Assembly (NCBI RefSeq): GCF_000003815.2
Contig: NC_049989.1
Coordinates: 7,530,195-7,594,194, forward strand
Origin: Branchiostoma floridae
Taxonomy: Eukaryota; Chordata; Leptocardii; Amphioxiformes; Branchiostomatidae
Length of the DNA: 64,000 bases
Direction of reading: 5' to 3'
Below, one piece after another: positions 12,101 through 27,100 of the stretch. A program made the position numbers and the translations under genes. The notes under the pieces are model-generated. The model saw nothing but the letters and a program-made list of their open reading frames with translations. It was not told where the DNA came from and did no database searches. The stretch's first letter is position 1, and each line of letters starts with the position of its first letter.

Positions 12101-15100
12101 CTCCTGGTCCTGGCGTGTCTCCGTCCCGCAGCGTCCCTCTAGATCTTGGTTACGCAGCATCCTGCCTCGACAACGCCAAATGTAAGGGGGGCGATGTTGT
12201 GGCCCCAGGTTCTTTGAATGCTGCACGAGGAACGTTTAAACTACAGGACTAAGAAAGCACACACAGGACGCAGTCATGCCGTTAGACACGCACGGGAGCT
12301 GTTCGTCGGGACCCTCTCTCTGCTCTCTCTGTCCAACTGTCCCAACTCCCAATTCCCGGCTTTCTTTATTCCAAAAACCCAGACACAGATCCAGACACTG
12401 TCTACAGCTATGCATGACACTAATTATAACATGTACCTGCTATTGGCTTTGTTGTTCTTTTCATCTTCAGTTCATCAAAGAACAATACAAAGGATAACAC
12501 CTTGTCAACAGTTATCACACAACGATACCAGACTAATTACAGTTACCAGGTGGGCTGTCTGTAGCTTCTCAGAGCATGTACATGACAAAATGATAACCAT
12601 AACATCTTGCTTTAAATGATACAACAATTTCTTCAAAACAGTGCATTTTTACCCCTCCTACACCCACCGCCAAGTTTTTCTCCCTACCCACAATAATGGA
12701 ATGGTCCATCCATACTGGTAATTTTATCTGAGCAGTGGCTGTAATATATGCGCCATTTTCAGAGGGCTTCGGAGTTCAGAATTGTCCATTACCAGCTTAG
12801 GGTGATGGACAGGAAATCAATTTCATGGGCTCTGCAACCTGGCCCGTTTTACTGTTCGCAATCTCTGAGGGTAGCAAAGGGGTTTAGGGGTCACTGATGA
12901 ACTATTCATGAAATCCATGTGAAATTCCCTTTTATCGTGGTCCAACACTGTGTTTTATATCTTTTACCCAGTAAGTTTTGTATGCAAAAATGTCAAAAGA
13001 TACTTCCGAAATGGCTTCTGTATCTGTGTTGCTGGTATAACTTTCCTTTGGCACAGCACACCGGCTTGTTAACAAAGTGTTTATGAATCATCATACTGCA
13101 TGTTTGGCACAACTAAGCTATTATGATAGTGCTTTGGGATTTTTGAAGATGTAGCTAGCTGCCAAAATAGTTCCCTCTTAGTCAGTTATAGTATAGTGTC
13201 CTTTTGTGAGGAAAGTCTGTTATGATTCACTGTGTATTTTGGCAGGTTGCCTTTTCTACAAAATGTCATGTATTTTGTATCTCACAGCAAGGTCCGCCTT
13301 GCTCACAGTACCTATACCCTACATCCAGCACGATAAATTATTTATTAGTGTGAAGTTTCTCTGTGGAGTTTTATACAATGGAACTGACCATGCATAAACA
13401 ATAATTGCACTGCCCATTGCATTATCTGCACTAAGTACCACCATATAATATACAAAATGTACAATATCATGAAGTTGGTACTTAATTGGTCATTCCTAGT
13501 GCCCGTGGCTGTACTATTTCATGATCAGGCCTTTTTACAGATAATGGTTGTACCTCTGAACACTAATAAATGTGATAATATGAAGGCCTATGGTAACAGA
13601 TTATAGATATTCTGTGCCAGTTGTTAAAAAGTATAACAACAAAGTCCCTTCATTCCAAAGCATGTATGTAACCACTTGAAAATCATGTCACCATAGAATG
13701 TGTCAAACATTAGATGTCAAAACTGGAAGTTCTGTTGCTATACCGAAGAAAGCCACCAGGAGGTCCATCACTGAACTTGACCTTTGTTTTCCTACCGACA
13801 TGCCACATATCATAAAGGTCCATAAACGACTTCTCTAGATATGCAGTCTGCAAATGCACACACCAACACAACCGAAAACATAACCTTCTTGGTGAAGGTA
13901 ATAATTTTCTATGTTCTATTATGTCTTTTATTTTATTAGGTATTCATGCACTGCCATGGTTGGCAAAGGTCTGTCAATTGATATCATCATCTGCCAACTT
14001 TACCTCAGTCTACAAACATGTCATTAAACTAATCATTAGGCTATCATATTCAAATATCAAAAGTGTTATAAATGACAACTCAAGCATGCATTAAATTTTT
14101 TTATGTCATAATATATGCTAGTATGATTATATATATATCATAATCCTAAAGGGGATATTACTAGGGTAGTACTCACCCTAATGTTGAATGCACTATAATA
14201 TGTATGATATTAAAGAATACCCAGGTGGATAATATAACCATAAAATCTTGCCTGTTGTAGTATTGTATAAAATGACATTTCCAGAATATTGACATGACAT
14301 ACAGCTCATCTGCAATTCTTCTTTGTTGAAATGTGCAGTGAAGCCCTCTGGAGAGATTTGCTTGTAACTGCACCCATGACAATATAATAATACATAGGTA
14401 TGACATATAGATGAACTTGACTGCATCTAGGGGTTCATGAAGCAAGAATGGGTAATGGTTAGTTCAGGCAGGGAATGATCATCTGCGACAGTTGAACCCC
14501 CACCCCTCCCCCCAGGGTAGCCTCCGATCCCTTGACGTACGTCGGTGGAATTGAGTATCGCCAGGAGGGGCGTTATTACCCCTGCACATAATGCCGTGCA
14601 TTTTGTCAGCTAACGCTCAATATTGGGAAGGGGAACACGTTTAATTTCTTACGTGCAGCTGCAGAAACTGCATGCAGGAATCCATATAAATATACCCCTG
14701 TCTGTATAGCTCATGACAAGTGCTTCCTACAATTTATCTGTGATTTACTATATATCTATAATACTTTTTATTTTAGATGTGTAACATGCCATCATTAAAT
14801 GCAACTTTTATGAAACATTGATACTCATCTTTCATCCAAAAGATTTTCTAGTTGTTGAAAAAAAAAACACATCAAGAATAATCTTCTTTTTAGAACCTAT
14901 TTTAATTTCAACATAATGTGGTGAAGGTTTGCAATCATTTCTTTACAGCAGTCGTAAAATTTAATGCTAGGTGTTTCTAGGAAGCCTCCTGGGCAATTAC
15001 CATTCACTAGTAAGAGTTCTGTGACCTCTTGTTTTAGTGTCAAATGAATAATGCATTTAGTATATATGCAGATGATATGTAATGATTCTCCTCCTCTCCC

Positions 15101-18100
15101 CACTTTCCAGGCTTGAAGATACAGAAAGTACAGGGCACTGTCCACAGCCTGATTGAGTACACATGTAGCAAATCTTGCAGCTCTTCAAACAATAGGTGAT
15201 GTCAAATACCCGTGAGCCAGGGGAATCAAACCTTCTTAATATGTTAACATTATCAAATGATATTTAAATTTTAATTGGTAAAAACATTTGGTTCATTTCT
15301 TGCCATGGGGTTTTATTCTATGATTTCAAATTGATAAAAGTTCTCTTTTACTGCTTTGCATGAGTGAGTTTTCATTGTGACTCCCATACTGGCATCTCAT
15401 TGGTGGTACATTAAAAAAAAAGTTCCCTCAAGTAATGTCTACCACTGTATATTCACGACCTATTTAGAGAAGAGGCTGTCATGAAAGGAGCAAGTTTTAG
15501 TTTGTGTCACACAGACTACAAATGTATGTCCACAGCACCTCCTATATTAAACCACTGCAGGCTCTTACATTAGGGAGGACTGATGTTGGGCTCAGTAATT
15601 TATCTGGATGATGGTGGCATGGTAGGGTATGCAAGGGTCACACTGGAACGTGACCCCTCGTAAATTGTACCACACCACGAAATATCAATGGTTTAGAAAC
15701 AGGGCCATTGGACCAATGTATGTACATTATGTGAAATTGCTAGGGCGCTGCACTCTATCAGAGATGCAGCACAGAATATAGATGGTAGGTGAAGGGTTGT
15801 TTACTGAACCAGATCACGCTGCTTGTTTCATAAATGCACAAACCAGAGGTGATGATGTGGCACATTGAAGTTGAAACTTGTTTATGAATTTTTTTAATAG
15901 TTTATGAATTCAAACTGGCCATCAGGCACACACAGAAGTTGAGATAATATATTTGGGGGGGGGGGGATGAATTTTCTATTCGAAAAGAGGCAATGTTTTT
16001 TTTGCATCTAATTCTACTTACTTCCTATTTCTCTCCCAAAAGACCTCGTCCCCTCTCCGTAACCCCAATATTCATCCTACAGTATCATGGTTAATCATGT
16101 AGTCTACTGGTACTTATAGTCACAACAGACACTGGCACAGTTGAACTGATACATCCTTAAGTATCATGAAGTGACTCTTCTCCCATCCTTTAATACCTTA
16201 AGGCTTAACATTGAAAGATGAAACCATCGATGACAGAAAATCCTTGAGCATTCATCTTCGTATGGCAAAGTTATCAAGACCTTTCTCCTGTTTTAAATCA
16301 GTTCCTCCTGTAGTCAGATTATGCAGTGCTCCACAGCACAGTGCTTTATGAATCTGTATGAACACAGATAGCTCATCATATTCTTTTTGGCTGAAAGACT
16401 TGACATTTGGCTGGCACTGTGGTTCCTAATATCCCACTCAGTACATTTGTTCAATCCTCTTGGCACATTATGCCCATTTATTGACAGGATTCCATGAATT
16501 TCTCTCCCGTTTCTGCAGAGAAAATCAATGGAGACTGCCTTGAGAGGCGATACGCTGAACCGTGTCCCCTCTCTAAATATTGAAAGCCCCTTTATTGAGG
16601 TTGGGAGCCCCTAGCCCAAATCACAGATGAAGCATTGCCAATGCGTAAAATCTGATCCATTCTCGGAAAATTGTATCCCTTTGGTGGCACCTGTAATACG
16701 TGAGTCGCTTCTAAATGACACCCATTATTCCAGGCTTTCACTACATGTACCCAAGTGCCTCTCCAGAAATTTGGCTGGGGCATACCATTTCTGTTATAGG
16801 TATGCCTACTTTGTATGTGGGTAAATTTATTACAGTTGTTAGAATCTCAGCTTGGATTTGTTTGTATGTTTGGTCATATTGTAATTAATTGAAAAGTTTG
16901 AGTAAAAAAAATCACATCTCAGTGTAAGTCTATGCGCATATAGGATAATTGAAGAGTTTGAATAAAAAAAATCACATCTCAGTGTAAGTCTATGCGCATA
17001 TAGGATTACTTGGTATTAAATTAGTGATGCCAATATGAATTACTTCTGCCAGACTAATGAGTCAAATGACATTTGACAATTTCCATGTGATTTTACCATA
17101 TTGTTCTCCCACCCCATTCCCTAAAGAGATCTCCTGTGTATATGATTAATATCATCTGATTTACTTTATTCTGTTTGCATGAAAGGCTAGCCACCTTTGC
17201 TTCTTTCTATTTAGATATGATAATATCTCCCATGTGATTTGATATGTCCCATGTGTTTTTCACTCTAGTTCCAATACCTGATGCTGGCAAAATGATTCCT
17301 GAAATAAGTGAAAGGAATATGCCAGAACAAATGTTGGCATTTCATTAACATGATCAGAGTCATTCCCCTGTAGGGCCACTAAATTCAGTTTGTGGATCAA
17401 GGTTAAATATGGGATAAAAGACAAAAATTAAGCTGCTGGGAGTCACAAGGATATCTCAATTCATCTTATTCTATAAGGTCTATAACCTCCTTGGTCTGAC
17501 CTCAGACATGTAGGTAACACTGAGGGGTAAAGGTGAAATGAAGGAAGGGGCATTCCATTTGTAAAGGTTGGAGAGGGCCAGAATGTGATATTTCTTCATC
17601 CATCTTGTGAATTTCTATATTTGATTTGCTGTTGCGGTGTTCCTTTGATACAATTGTTTTCTATTATTAATACTAGTATGCCATGGGTGATGTGCACAAA
17701 ATAAATGTAGTTTGTGTCCTTATCTTGCTTGTCATCCCAGAGTTTGCACTTTTCATTTCAAAATGCCCACAGATGTGTATAAAATTTTAAAGAATAGCAT
17801 ATGTGCAAGGAAAATGCTTGATATATAATTAAGCTGCACCATTAGCTGGCTGCAATCATAGCCGGTGCAATGGCCTAGTGGGTAGAGTGTTCGCCTTGCA
17901 TTCGGAAGGTCGTGAGTTCGATCCCGACCGAGTCATACCAAAGACTATAAAAATGGTACATGCTGCTTTCTCTGCTTAGCACTCAGCATTCGGGAAAGAG
18001 TATGGAAGTTGAACACACACCACTACCAGTGGACTAGCCCCCTGCTGTAGTGATTGCGTTGTGTGTGGCCCAGGGCTAACGAAACAGAGATGGGCACCGC

Positions 18101-21100
18101 CCTATGCGCCAGAAATGGGCACTGCCTTGGCGCGGGAAGGGTTTAACTTTAACTTTTTGATTAGCTGGCTGAATTACAGTTTTTGTCAGGAGAAAACATT
18201 TTCATCCTGAGTCAAACTGTATTTTTGTTAATTTAAGTCTCATGATTTTCCCAGAATTCTCTTCATTTCATAAAAATCTGGCACTGGGGTTTGAGAAATT
18301 ATAGCCTGGTATCAGCCTTGTATAGCTTGTAACATTATAGCTCTACTTACCAACAGTCACACCCTGCATGCCTACAAAGGCCAAAGCTGCACAAGCCTGG
18401 GTACCAGGTTAGGCAGGTGGTTGGTTGGTTAAGTTTTCATTGGTACATGCATCATGTCTGGGCTTTTGATGCTTCCTTGCTTTGGCACCAGGACCAAGTT
18501 TCATTAAATTTGTCTCACTTTCCAAGGGCACAATCATCCTGACTGATGTTAACTTAACAACTCAGGGCCGCTGGCCTGGCATAAAAGCTGAAATTACTTC
18601 CCATTTGGAGATCTGGCTCACTTCCAGCAACTAAATTAGTCTGGGATACTTGAACTTACAGTCTGGGAAGTTGGGAAGCACTTTGATATGATAAATATAT
18701 TAAGGAGCTAGAAAGCCCATAATGCTGCCCATAATGAAAGATTGAAAGTACTGCATAAAGGTATGCATATGCTGGATAAAGGTATAAAGTTTACAGTTAC
18801 AATACAAATGTAATTTTGAACCTTTGGGTTCAGAAAATTAAGTTTTCCTGTGCCAAATGTGTTTATACCTGTGAATTCAATGGACCACTCTGTTTTATGA
18901 GATTTGATATAACTTTCAAGCTTACGAACTTATTTTTGGTGTGCCCAACTGGATAATTGTTTGTAACCTCATGTTACAGTAATAAATACTGCTTAATCCT
19001 TTTATTAGATTTGTTTAAAGATTGAAGTCAGGATCTAAGTTTTTTTAGGCAGCACTATTGATCTTGCTCATAAGCTGGCATGGTACTTCTTAAAACATCT
19101 CAAAGACGTGTAGCATTTGATTGCCCACCTACAAGTTTTTATGTGCAGTCTTGTCCTTTGATCTGATTCTGTAGTAGTCAGAGAGAGGCCTCAGCAACAG
19201 CAATAAAGGTGATTTTTATGACACTTGCCCCGAGGATGCACTCAGCAACCGTACATGAAACTTTTATGTGGTAAGTTCAGAGCTGTTTGCTGTGATAGAT
19301 GCAGCAACATTTATGAGGCATTTTATCAGGAGGTTGTAGACGACATAAATCACATATAATATGACTCTGGGGTTCAAAGGATGAGTCTCCGCTTCCGTCT
19401 ACGAAATGTCACAGACAACATGTTGTTGTTGAATAGTCAGGACATTACTGTAAAACATCCTCTCCATCCACCTCATGCTTAGGTGTCTACTGTGAATCAC
19501 TTGATCTCCTTAAATTTTCCACACAAACAGGTGAAGTGTGAGTTGATGTTGAGAGGTAATTTTTAAAAGGTCAGTTTTTTTCATCATGTATACATGTACA
19601 TTTGTATCTATCCCTGCATGCAGTAATGCATACTCCGCAGTAGAACACCTTATCTATTGGTCCCCAAAGTTAAGATAACAGTATTCAGTGATGAGTATTA
19701 CCCATTGTAACATAATTATTTGATATTCTTGTCATGTCTCTCCCATAACTGTGTTACTGTTACCATCTAAAGTTGACCCTTTTACGTGCACACTTTATGC
19801 TGTATGGCTGTCTAGTAATAGGGCGAAAAGAGCTGAAGGAGGTATGCTGTAATTGTTGCACTTCTTGGTGGCAGTAAGAAGAGAGGATTTCTGGCAAGAT
19901 AGGAATGATTAGGCCACACCAATTTAATTTGTTGGTTCAGGGATTTTAAAAAAAAATCATGAAAACAAAGCCCGAGGACCAGGTGTATGCCTTGGTACAC
20001 TCAGGTTTATGGAGTGGACATGATTATATTCAAGTTTTCCTCCCTGCCCGTTGCATTTATGATGTCTGCTTGCTATATTTTAACTTTAAAAAAATCTGTG
20101 AACCAACAAATCGACTTTGTGTGGCCTTAGCCACCTATAGGTCTGAACCAAACATAAAATCCACCTCTGACTCTTAGTCTCCCCCATCAGCAAATCTCTT
20201 ACAATGTTGGAAATAAAAGCTGACTCCTAAGTCTAATAAAGCATAATGGGATACAACAAAATGTCAAAGCTCTTTAGGTAGTTCAGTGTACTTGTGACTA
20301 AAGCCTTTGCCATTTCCATTGTGACATTTAGGTTGTTGCCAAGTGAACTTTTGCCTGTGTGTTAAATCCAGTGCATACATGGAAGTGTACATGACAGTGG
20401 CCTTCAGTTGAACCTGCCTTCTGTCAGCACTGATTCATGTAATTTTTTTAAAGGCAAAAAGGATTAACTGGAAGCCTTCTGCGTGCATGTATGAGCATAT
20501 CTAGTCTACATGTATTTGATAGGTCAGGAGTCAGCTGCTAAAGGAACATTGTTAGCCTTACATGTTAGAACAGATTGTGGGCTAAAAATAAAAGCATTTT
20601 TAAAAGTGCTTTTGCTGCTGTCATATACTATTAAGGAGCAACAGAGACTCTAAGCAAGGTACAACTCAAGCAGGGTATATCATGGTATTATCAATCTATA
20701 TCCTTGGTTTCCCAACATTTCAAAGTGGAAATCTAACAAGAGGGCATCCTGAAAGCAGAGAGCTTAAATCTGACTTATCAGTCTCTTTGGAGTGCACCTT
20801 AAGGCATAAACCTGGCCCTCAAGAACTTTTTAATGCGTTTTTTTTCAGTGAAGCAAAATCTTTTTTTAGAATACAAGAACCAACAAATCACATTTGTGAG
20901 GTCTTAAGGTAAGACAGTCAGCTCTGCAAAAAAAGATGGAAAATAAATTTGTGTACATGTAGGCTGTTGATAATGGATGAAAGATATGAGTTCACCTGAA
21001 CATTATATATTTTCAACAACATGTGTATTAACCCTGCTAGATTAAGGTTCTCCATTCTATATTCCCTGCTGGAAAAGGGCAGCCGTATATACATGCACAT

Positions 21101-24100
21101 AAGTATGAGAAATGTATAATAACAAGATTGCCTTAGTGATATTACATTGAGTGATGTCTAGCTATTATGTGTCTTGGGTTTCATTACAAAGGCAAGAACT
21201 CTTTCATAGTAGGAGCACATTTACTTGTATATATCTTACTGTTGGGGATTAGTTGATTATTATCTGCATAGCAATAAACAAGATTGAGCCTGAAAGGAAT
21301 TTAAAATGCAGTAATGCATCTCACTTACTGTAAACTGGCCTGTGGCTTGTAGCGTGTGGAATTTAATGCCCCCTGAAGAAATAAGTCTATGACTGACTTC
21401 AGTTGCTATCAATCTGTCTACATCTAAGTAGAAAGAGTTGCTTACTGCTCAATTCTTGCTTCCCCACGAGTACATGTATTATGGCACTGTGTTTGTTGTA
21501 CATGGATGAAGAGTAGTTTCAAAATAGCAAATGGTTGAACTCTGTATCATTTTCAATGACATGTTCTATCATCTATACATACAGGTTCTACATGTATATT
21601 TATAGCTATAAAAATGCTGTTTTACTTCTGCATTGTTTTTTTCTTTTTGATGTAGCAAAAATATCTTAGATATTGTCAGAGAGAAATTTCAAAGTACCAG
21701 TAAATTCACTGAACTTTTCTGTCTTTGTTCAGGAGTTTGTAAGTGAAGCTAAGTGCCTTCTTGGTGATGAGCATCTCCACAAGACAATCACAGCCAAAGC
21801 ACAAGCCTATGTGAATGTGCACCACTCAGGAGAAACAGAGAAGCAGACGTATTGCAGATTAATTAGTAAGTATGTCTTTAATGATGATTGATCACTATCA
21901 AAAGTTTGACTGCAATTAAGTGATTAAATCACTAATGTCTTATGTAATCAAACTTCTGATAGTTAACAATGATCATTGATATTGAATGCTCTACTTTGCA
22001 TGTGAAACGTATCTTAACGTATTTATTGTATCACAATTCAATGGATGTTAAGTATATAACGTATCAACAACTTCAAATGTGGCATCTTTTTAAAATTTTG
22101 AAATTGGACAGTGAATCTTTGATAAAGTCTTGATTTTTGGAATATGAGAAAAATACACCATGAAATTTAACTGAGTTTTTGATGAAGGTTATCTTTTGCT
22201 GTTTCCCTGTTGACAGTCACATAAGGACCATTATATTTCAGAATACTAACCAGTTGTCGATAGAAAGCCTGAGAGCCTGAGTTGTCCTTCTGAAAGCCAT
22301 GTAATATTACCCCTGGCACGTCTGTCTCTCAGTCATGAGGCACTGATCCAAAGGGTTGGCAAACCTTTCTAGAAGCTGTTAGGTGGATTTGGAGCACAGA
22401 GTGCTCAGATGGCCTTAACGCCGTCCTGGGGCTCACACTGATTCTTGAAAGCCTCCTTAAAGGAGCTACAACAAAGGTGCTATGACCTCATCAGAAACTT
22501 TCATTTACTGTCTCAGCCTTCTGGGTGTGAAATATATGCACCTGGCTTGTTAATGGCATATATATGTTGTAAAATCTTAGTGTGCCACAAGTGCTGATGT
22601 TTAAGAAGATAACCTAAAATTTTATGTTAACAATATAAAAGGTATCGCCAGTGTAATGTTTACAGGACATAAAGTGGAGCCTTTCGTTTCAGGAGGATGA
22701 AAGTTANNNNNNNNNNNNNNNNNNNNNNNNNNNNNNNNNNNNNNNNNNNNNNNNNNNNNNNNNNNNNNNNNNNNNNNNNNNNNNNNNNNNNNNNNNNNNN
22801 NNNNNNCCTTTACGGTATTTGCTATCAATCATCTACAGTTCCTTTTGTTTAGAGCACTTGGGGCTTACCTTAATCAGGCTTGGGTAGGGTTATATCCAAT
22901 AGTTGTTCAGGAGGCTTATGGATGGTTAAAATTCAGATGAAGAACTGTTGTTTTTATTATGTTTACCATGAAAAAACCATGAGCATCTGTATAACCTGCT
23001 TAGGTTTTAATCTGCTGCTAGTCAATGGATAGAATTGAATTGAATTAAATGAATGGTTTATTTGATCATTATGATCAGAAAAAGTATAGAGGACTAACTA
23101 TCAGACTGGAATGTTGCCATGACTGCAATATCAGTCAGGTCTGCTGTAATTGAAATTTGAACTCATTTATGAAAGATGGTTGACCTCTGACCTGGATATT
23201 GATTGGTAATAAAGAGAACCAACTGTCAAATACTGAATTCTGCAACTGACCATAGGAATAGACTGAGAGACTTCAAAAGGACATACTAAGTAGTATATGC
23301 AGGACAGGTACAAAACATGTAGGGCAGGGATACATGTAGAATTCAAAAATCTATATTAACGGTCAGTTTGCCCATCCTATCACACATGTCTATCTTCATC
23401 CCCTACTTCAGAGTCCTAATAAGCCAGTGCCCTTGGTGTATCAGTATTCTGGTTATCTGAGCCAGCAGGTAAAACTGGGTCAGCCACTCAAAGAAGATAG
23501 ATCACGCCCTCAAGAGATGACATATATTCAGACAGGAACGTTCTGAAAGAGATTGAAAAGTTCAGCATAGATTTTAGAATTGATGAATAACATATCATTA
23601 TTAAATCTGTCATATTTTGAATGTCAATTAATTCTATAATTAGCATCTGAATGCTCAATGTATGGTTACATTTAAGTTATATGACTTATATCTGAAAGCT
23701 TTTGTAGATTTGTGAATCCTGTTGGTATTGAAGTTTGTACTTTTTTCTTAAATGTTACAGTCAATGATTTGTAAACTTTTTATTTGTAAATAATCATGGA
23801 AAATGAATTAAGAAGATTTATGTCAGTCACTGCATTTGAAAGGAATTTTAACAAGCTTTGTGACTTAAGGTCATGAAAAAATTGAAGTAATTTAGGAATA
23901 CGATCTAATTGGCAAATCAGTGAAACATAATTAAGTATCCAAACAAAAAAGAAATGTTATTACATTGGTTAGTTTTTACCCATCACCTACTTGTACAGTC
24001 AACATATAAAATGAGTCTAAATCCTTGATGTTCCGTTGATGTAACATACAATGTATCTATTGCCCTGGCACACGTATCCCCTTTTTTGGGAATATCAAAA

Positions 24101-27100
24101 TTTGCTTTTTCATCACAGAGAGCCTTGATATACAGTATAGTCATTTTCTCCAAAAGGCTATGGTTTCCTGTGAAAAAGAAAACCATTGTAGCTGTTTTGA
24201 TGCCCTTTTGCAGCCTGGCCCATCAGTGGTTTGTATTATAGATGGGTGCTGCTGACCGTTAATGGCTCTCTGAGGTCCTGTCAGGTGGGAAACTGTTCCA
24301 GCTACACCTGGTGCCTCTGTATAGGGAGCAGGTAGAGCTGTGGATTTATTACCACCCTAGATATGATAAATCAAAAGTATGTTAGTGTCATAAATTTCTA
24401 ATTTTTGCCAGGGTGACCTCACGCGATGCAAAACAGTCAGGTCCTGTAGGTTGTGCACATGAAGTTATGATGTCACCATACTCATGTACATTATGGATCA
24501 CATGTTTTGCGTCTGATACTACATGTCAAAAGAAAGACTATTAACATCATGTTTATAGGACCATAAAAGATGTTAATAGCACCTGTTACATTTTTTAGTC
24601 AAAATGCCCAGTTTGATGACCACATAGCTTATTCTGTTTTACCTATTTAGCATAATGATATGTAACTGTTTGATGGAATTTACCCATTCACAAATCCTCT
24701 GGTAATGAAAGAACCAAGGTTATCTAGCTGGCACACTCCTTTCAAATCTCCTAGCCTTATATAACATCAATAGAAGGTATGTTTCTGGTGTGATGAGTTT
24801 GCTCCTGCCACAGAAATGTCAATATTTACAGTAGTGTGATTATTGTTTCTTTGTTCATATTGACAAGAGCTGAAGAAGAATATTCATATCATGATCCTGT
24901 TGCAAAGTGCCTTGCTCTTAGGTGCCATAATGTTTCCCACATCTAAGGTCTATATGTAACGTTAGAATTAAGTACAACAGGCTTAGTGCTTTTAGTCTAG
25001 TGACCCAAATTCCCCTTCAAATGGTTCCATGAACTGACCTATATACAGGTAAGTACTGTATATGGCTTGAATGGATTCAGCAGTGCAGTGAGTGACCAGG
25101 ATTGCTCCAAAGAAAACTTAAACGCTTCTTGAACATCACATAGGCACGGACTTTAAGCTTGCAAAAAATAAAATCCTGCTGGCATTTTCTTGCATTATCC
25201 TTAAAGGTTTATAAACCATCCAAAAAGAGAAATGTTCTGTAAATACACTGACAATGTTACGTAAAGCAGGTCCAGAAATTCCTGAATACATCATATATAG
25301 TGTAAACCAATACTTTTTAGAAGACGTGCCCAAAACACAGTTTAACTATTTGGCACTATCTGATAAGGGACCACTTCATTTGTTGACGACAACAAGTGAC
25401 AAGTGAGACCACTTTTGTTTTGTCATTATCATCTGAACAATCTTGACATGTTGTTTTTCTTGCATATCCACAACTACTGATCCATACAAAACCACATCAT
25501 CTAACAATAGCCAAGACTTACTTAACATAAATTCCTGCAACATAGGAATCCATATCTGGCCTAAGATTTGGTCGCTTATCCTTCCTTAAAATAACTTAAG
25601 GTTACTGTACAGTTTACTGTACAATGTATCCACCTGCTATGCAGACTGCTGGCAAACGTCTTCAAAAAAACTTTTCATTCATAGCATACTCATGGTATTC
25701 AAGATGACTGTTTATCCGAGTTGTTACTTAAGCTACCTTTGTGCAATGTTAACATTCAGTGTTGTCAGCTCTACTTACTCTACCAATTGTCAGATATGGT
25801 TCAAATTCCGTGGAGTCCAAATTTGGATCTGGGCATGGCTGCAAAAAATTGCGTTGTCACTTCGGATGCATCAAACCTCTGCATGCAAAAAGCTTGACAT
25901 ACTTGTCGAGAAAATTAGGGGCCACCCGGAATGCTTGGCTGGAAACGCGAGCTGTCGCAAAGCTGCATCATATTGTATAACTAGCTTACAAAAAAAGCAC
26001 CATGCTCGTCCTCAGGCTGCTTTACCTGCACCACTATAAAACTTGAGCATGCGGCAGTCCTTTCTCCTCCTACCACTTAAAAGGCTCTGCAAAAAAATAA
26101 TGAATTTGGAGTATACCTGGTCATACACATGTACTCCATGAGTGCACAGCATATGTAACTGTCTTTTGGTTGGCACAGATTTCTGACAAAACCCTCTCGA
26201 TTTGTTATCAAGGTTTTTCCCATGATGTCAGTAGAAAGGCACGTGCCATAGACAACAGCATTCTTCCTAATGCACATCGCCCCCCCCCCCCCTGTCATTT
26301 CGAGAGGTTGGTAGATATGTTCACATGATAACATTAGGGAGGATCATGTATAAGGACTGCCTCAGGGCACTGCCATTCAGAACAGGTGTGTTACAGGCTT
26401 ACCGCCCTTCCCTCCATAATGAGTTCACCCACCCTTCACCTTTTGACATGAGTGGGGGCTGTGGTGTCTTCTTTTCATGTTATTCAAGTGAGGATTGGGA
26501 GGAAGATATGTATCAGAGAAACAAGAATGCTAAAATGGATTTGCACCTTTCAGGTGGTATCTCACTGCACTTGGGGCACCGGTGTGGTACTGCTGGGTTT
26601 GAAAGATGCTCAATGACTTTCATATGTAGAACAAATTTTCCTTCATTTTGCATATTATGTTGTCTTCTAAGTCATACTTTTATGTAAAATCTAAATTATA
26701 AAAAATTGGCAAAAATAACATACACAACAGTGCCGCAGTGAATGAACCCCGCAGTGCTGCACCGGTGCCCCGAGTGCAGTAGTGAGGTACCACTTTTTCA
26801 GAATAGCAATTATGTTAATGTTGTTTAGTTCTGATGTTGCTTAAGTTTACTTTGACGTCGTAAAATGAAACAAGCAATGTATAAAAACAATTCAGTTATG
26901 AATATTTTCAATTCATACTTACAGTCCTTGACTTGCTCTGTTTCTAATGCTCTCATCATGATAGAAAATAGTTTTTTTTTCCATTCAGAGTATAATACTT
27001 ATATGTATTTGATAGAAAAGCTTGTTGCTCAAACTCTTATACATGCTGACAGTATTCTACTTCTTCTAAGAAAGAGTCCAAACTGAGCGGGACTCAGATA

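Larger units (their letters stand above)
9624..12680 (-). mobile_element. LTR retrotransposon-like insertion, non-coding core, minus orientation
   Basis: Two direct repeats of exactly 500 bp (9624-10123 and 12181-12680) differ at one position (c at 9634, g at 12191) and flank a 2057-bp core. Read on the minus strand, each repeat ends ..CTTACA. The bases next to the right-hand copy read TTTGGCGTTGTCGAGGCAGG, a primer-binding-site-like start (TGG..). This places the 5' LTR at 12181-12680, so the element is antisense to GLT1D1. CCACA occurs directly left of the element (9619-9623) and 7 bp beyond its right edge (12688-12692), a possible but imperfect 5-bp target duplication. I see no gag, protease, reverse transcriptase or integrase motif in the core, so it is probably non-autonomous. 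LTR near-identity means recent insertion. Confidence 0.75.

Noticed and set aside
17861-17940. Functional tRNA gene
   Set aside because: No proper acceptor stem pairing, and it continues into a SINE body and tail bounded by a target duplication.
21733-21891. GLT1D1 ending at the in-intron stop (..SKYVFNDD)
   Set aside because: A strong GTAAGT donor at 21865|21866 and an acceptor at 29371|29372 allow a spliced end. Kept only as an alternative, because the last 20-nt exon is weakly supported.
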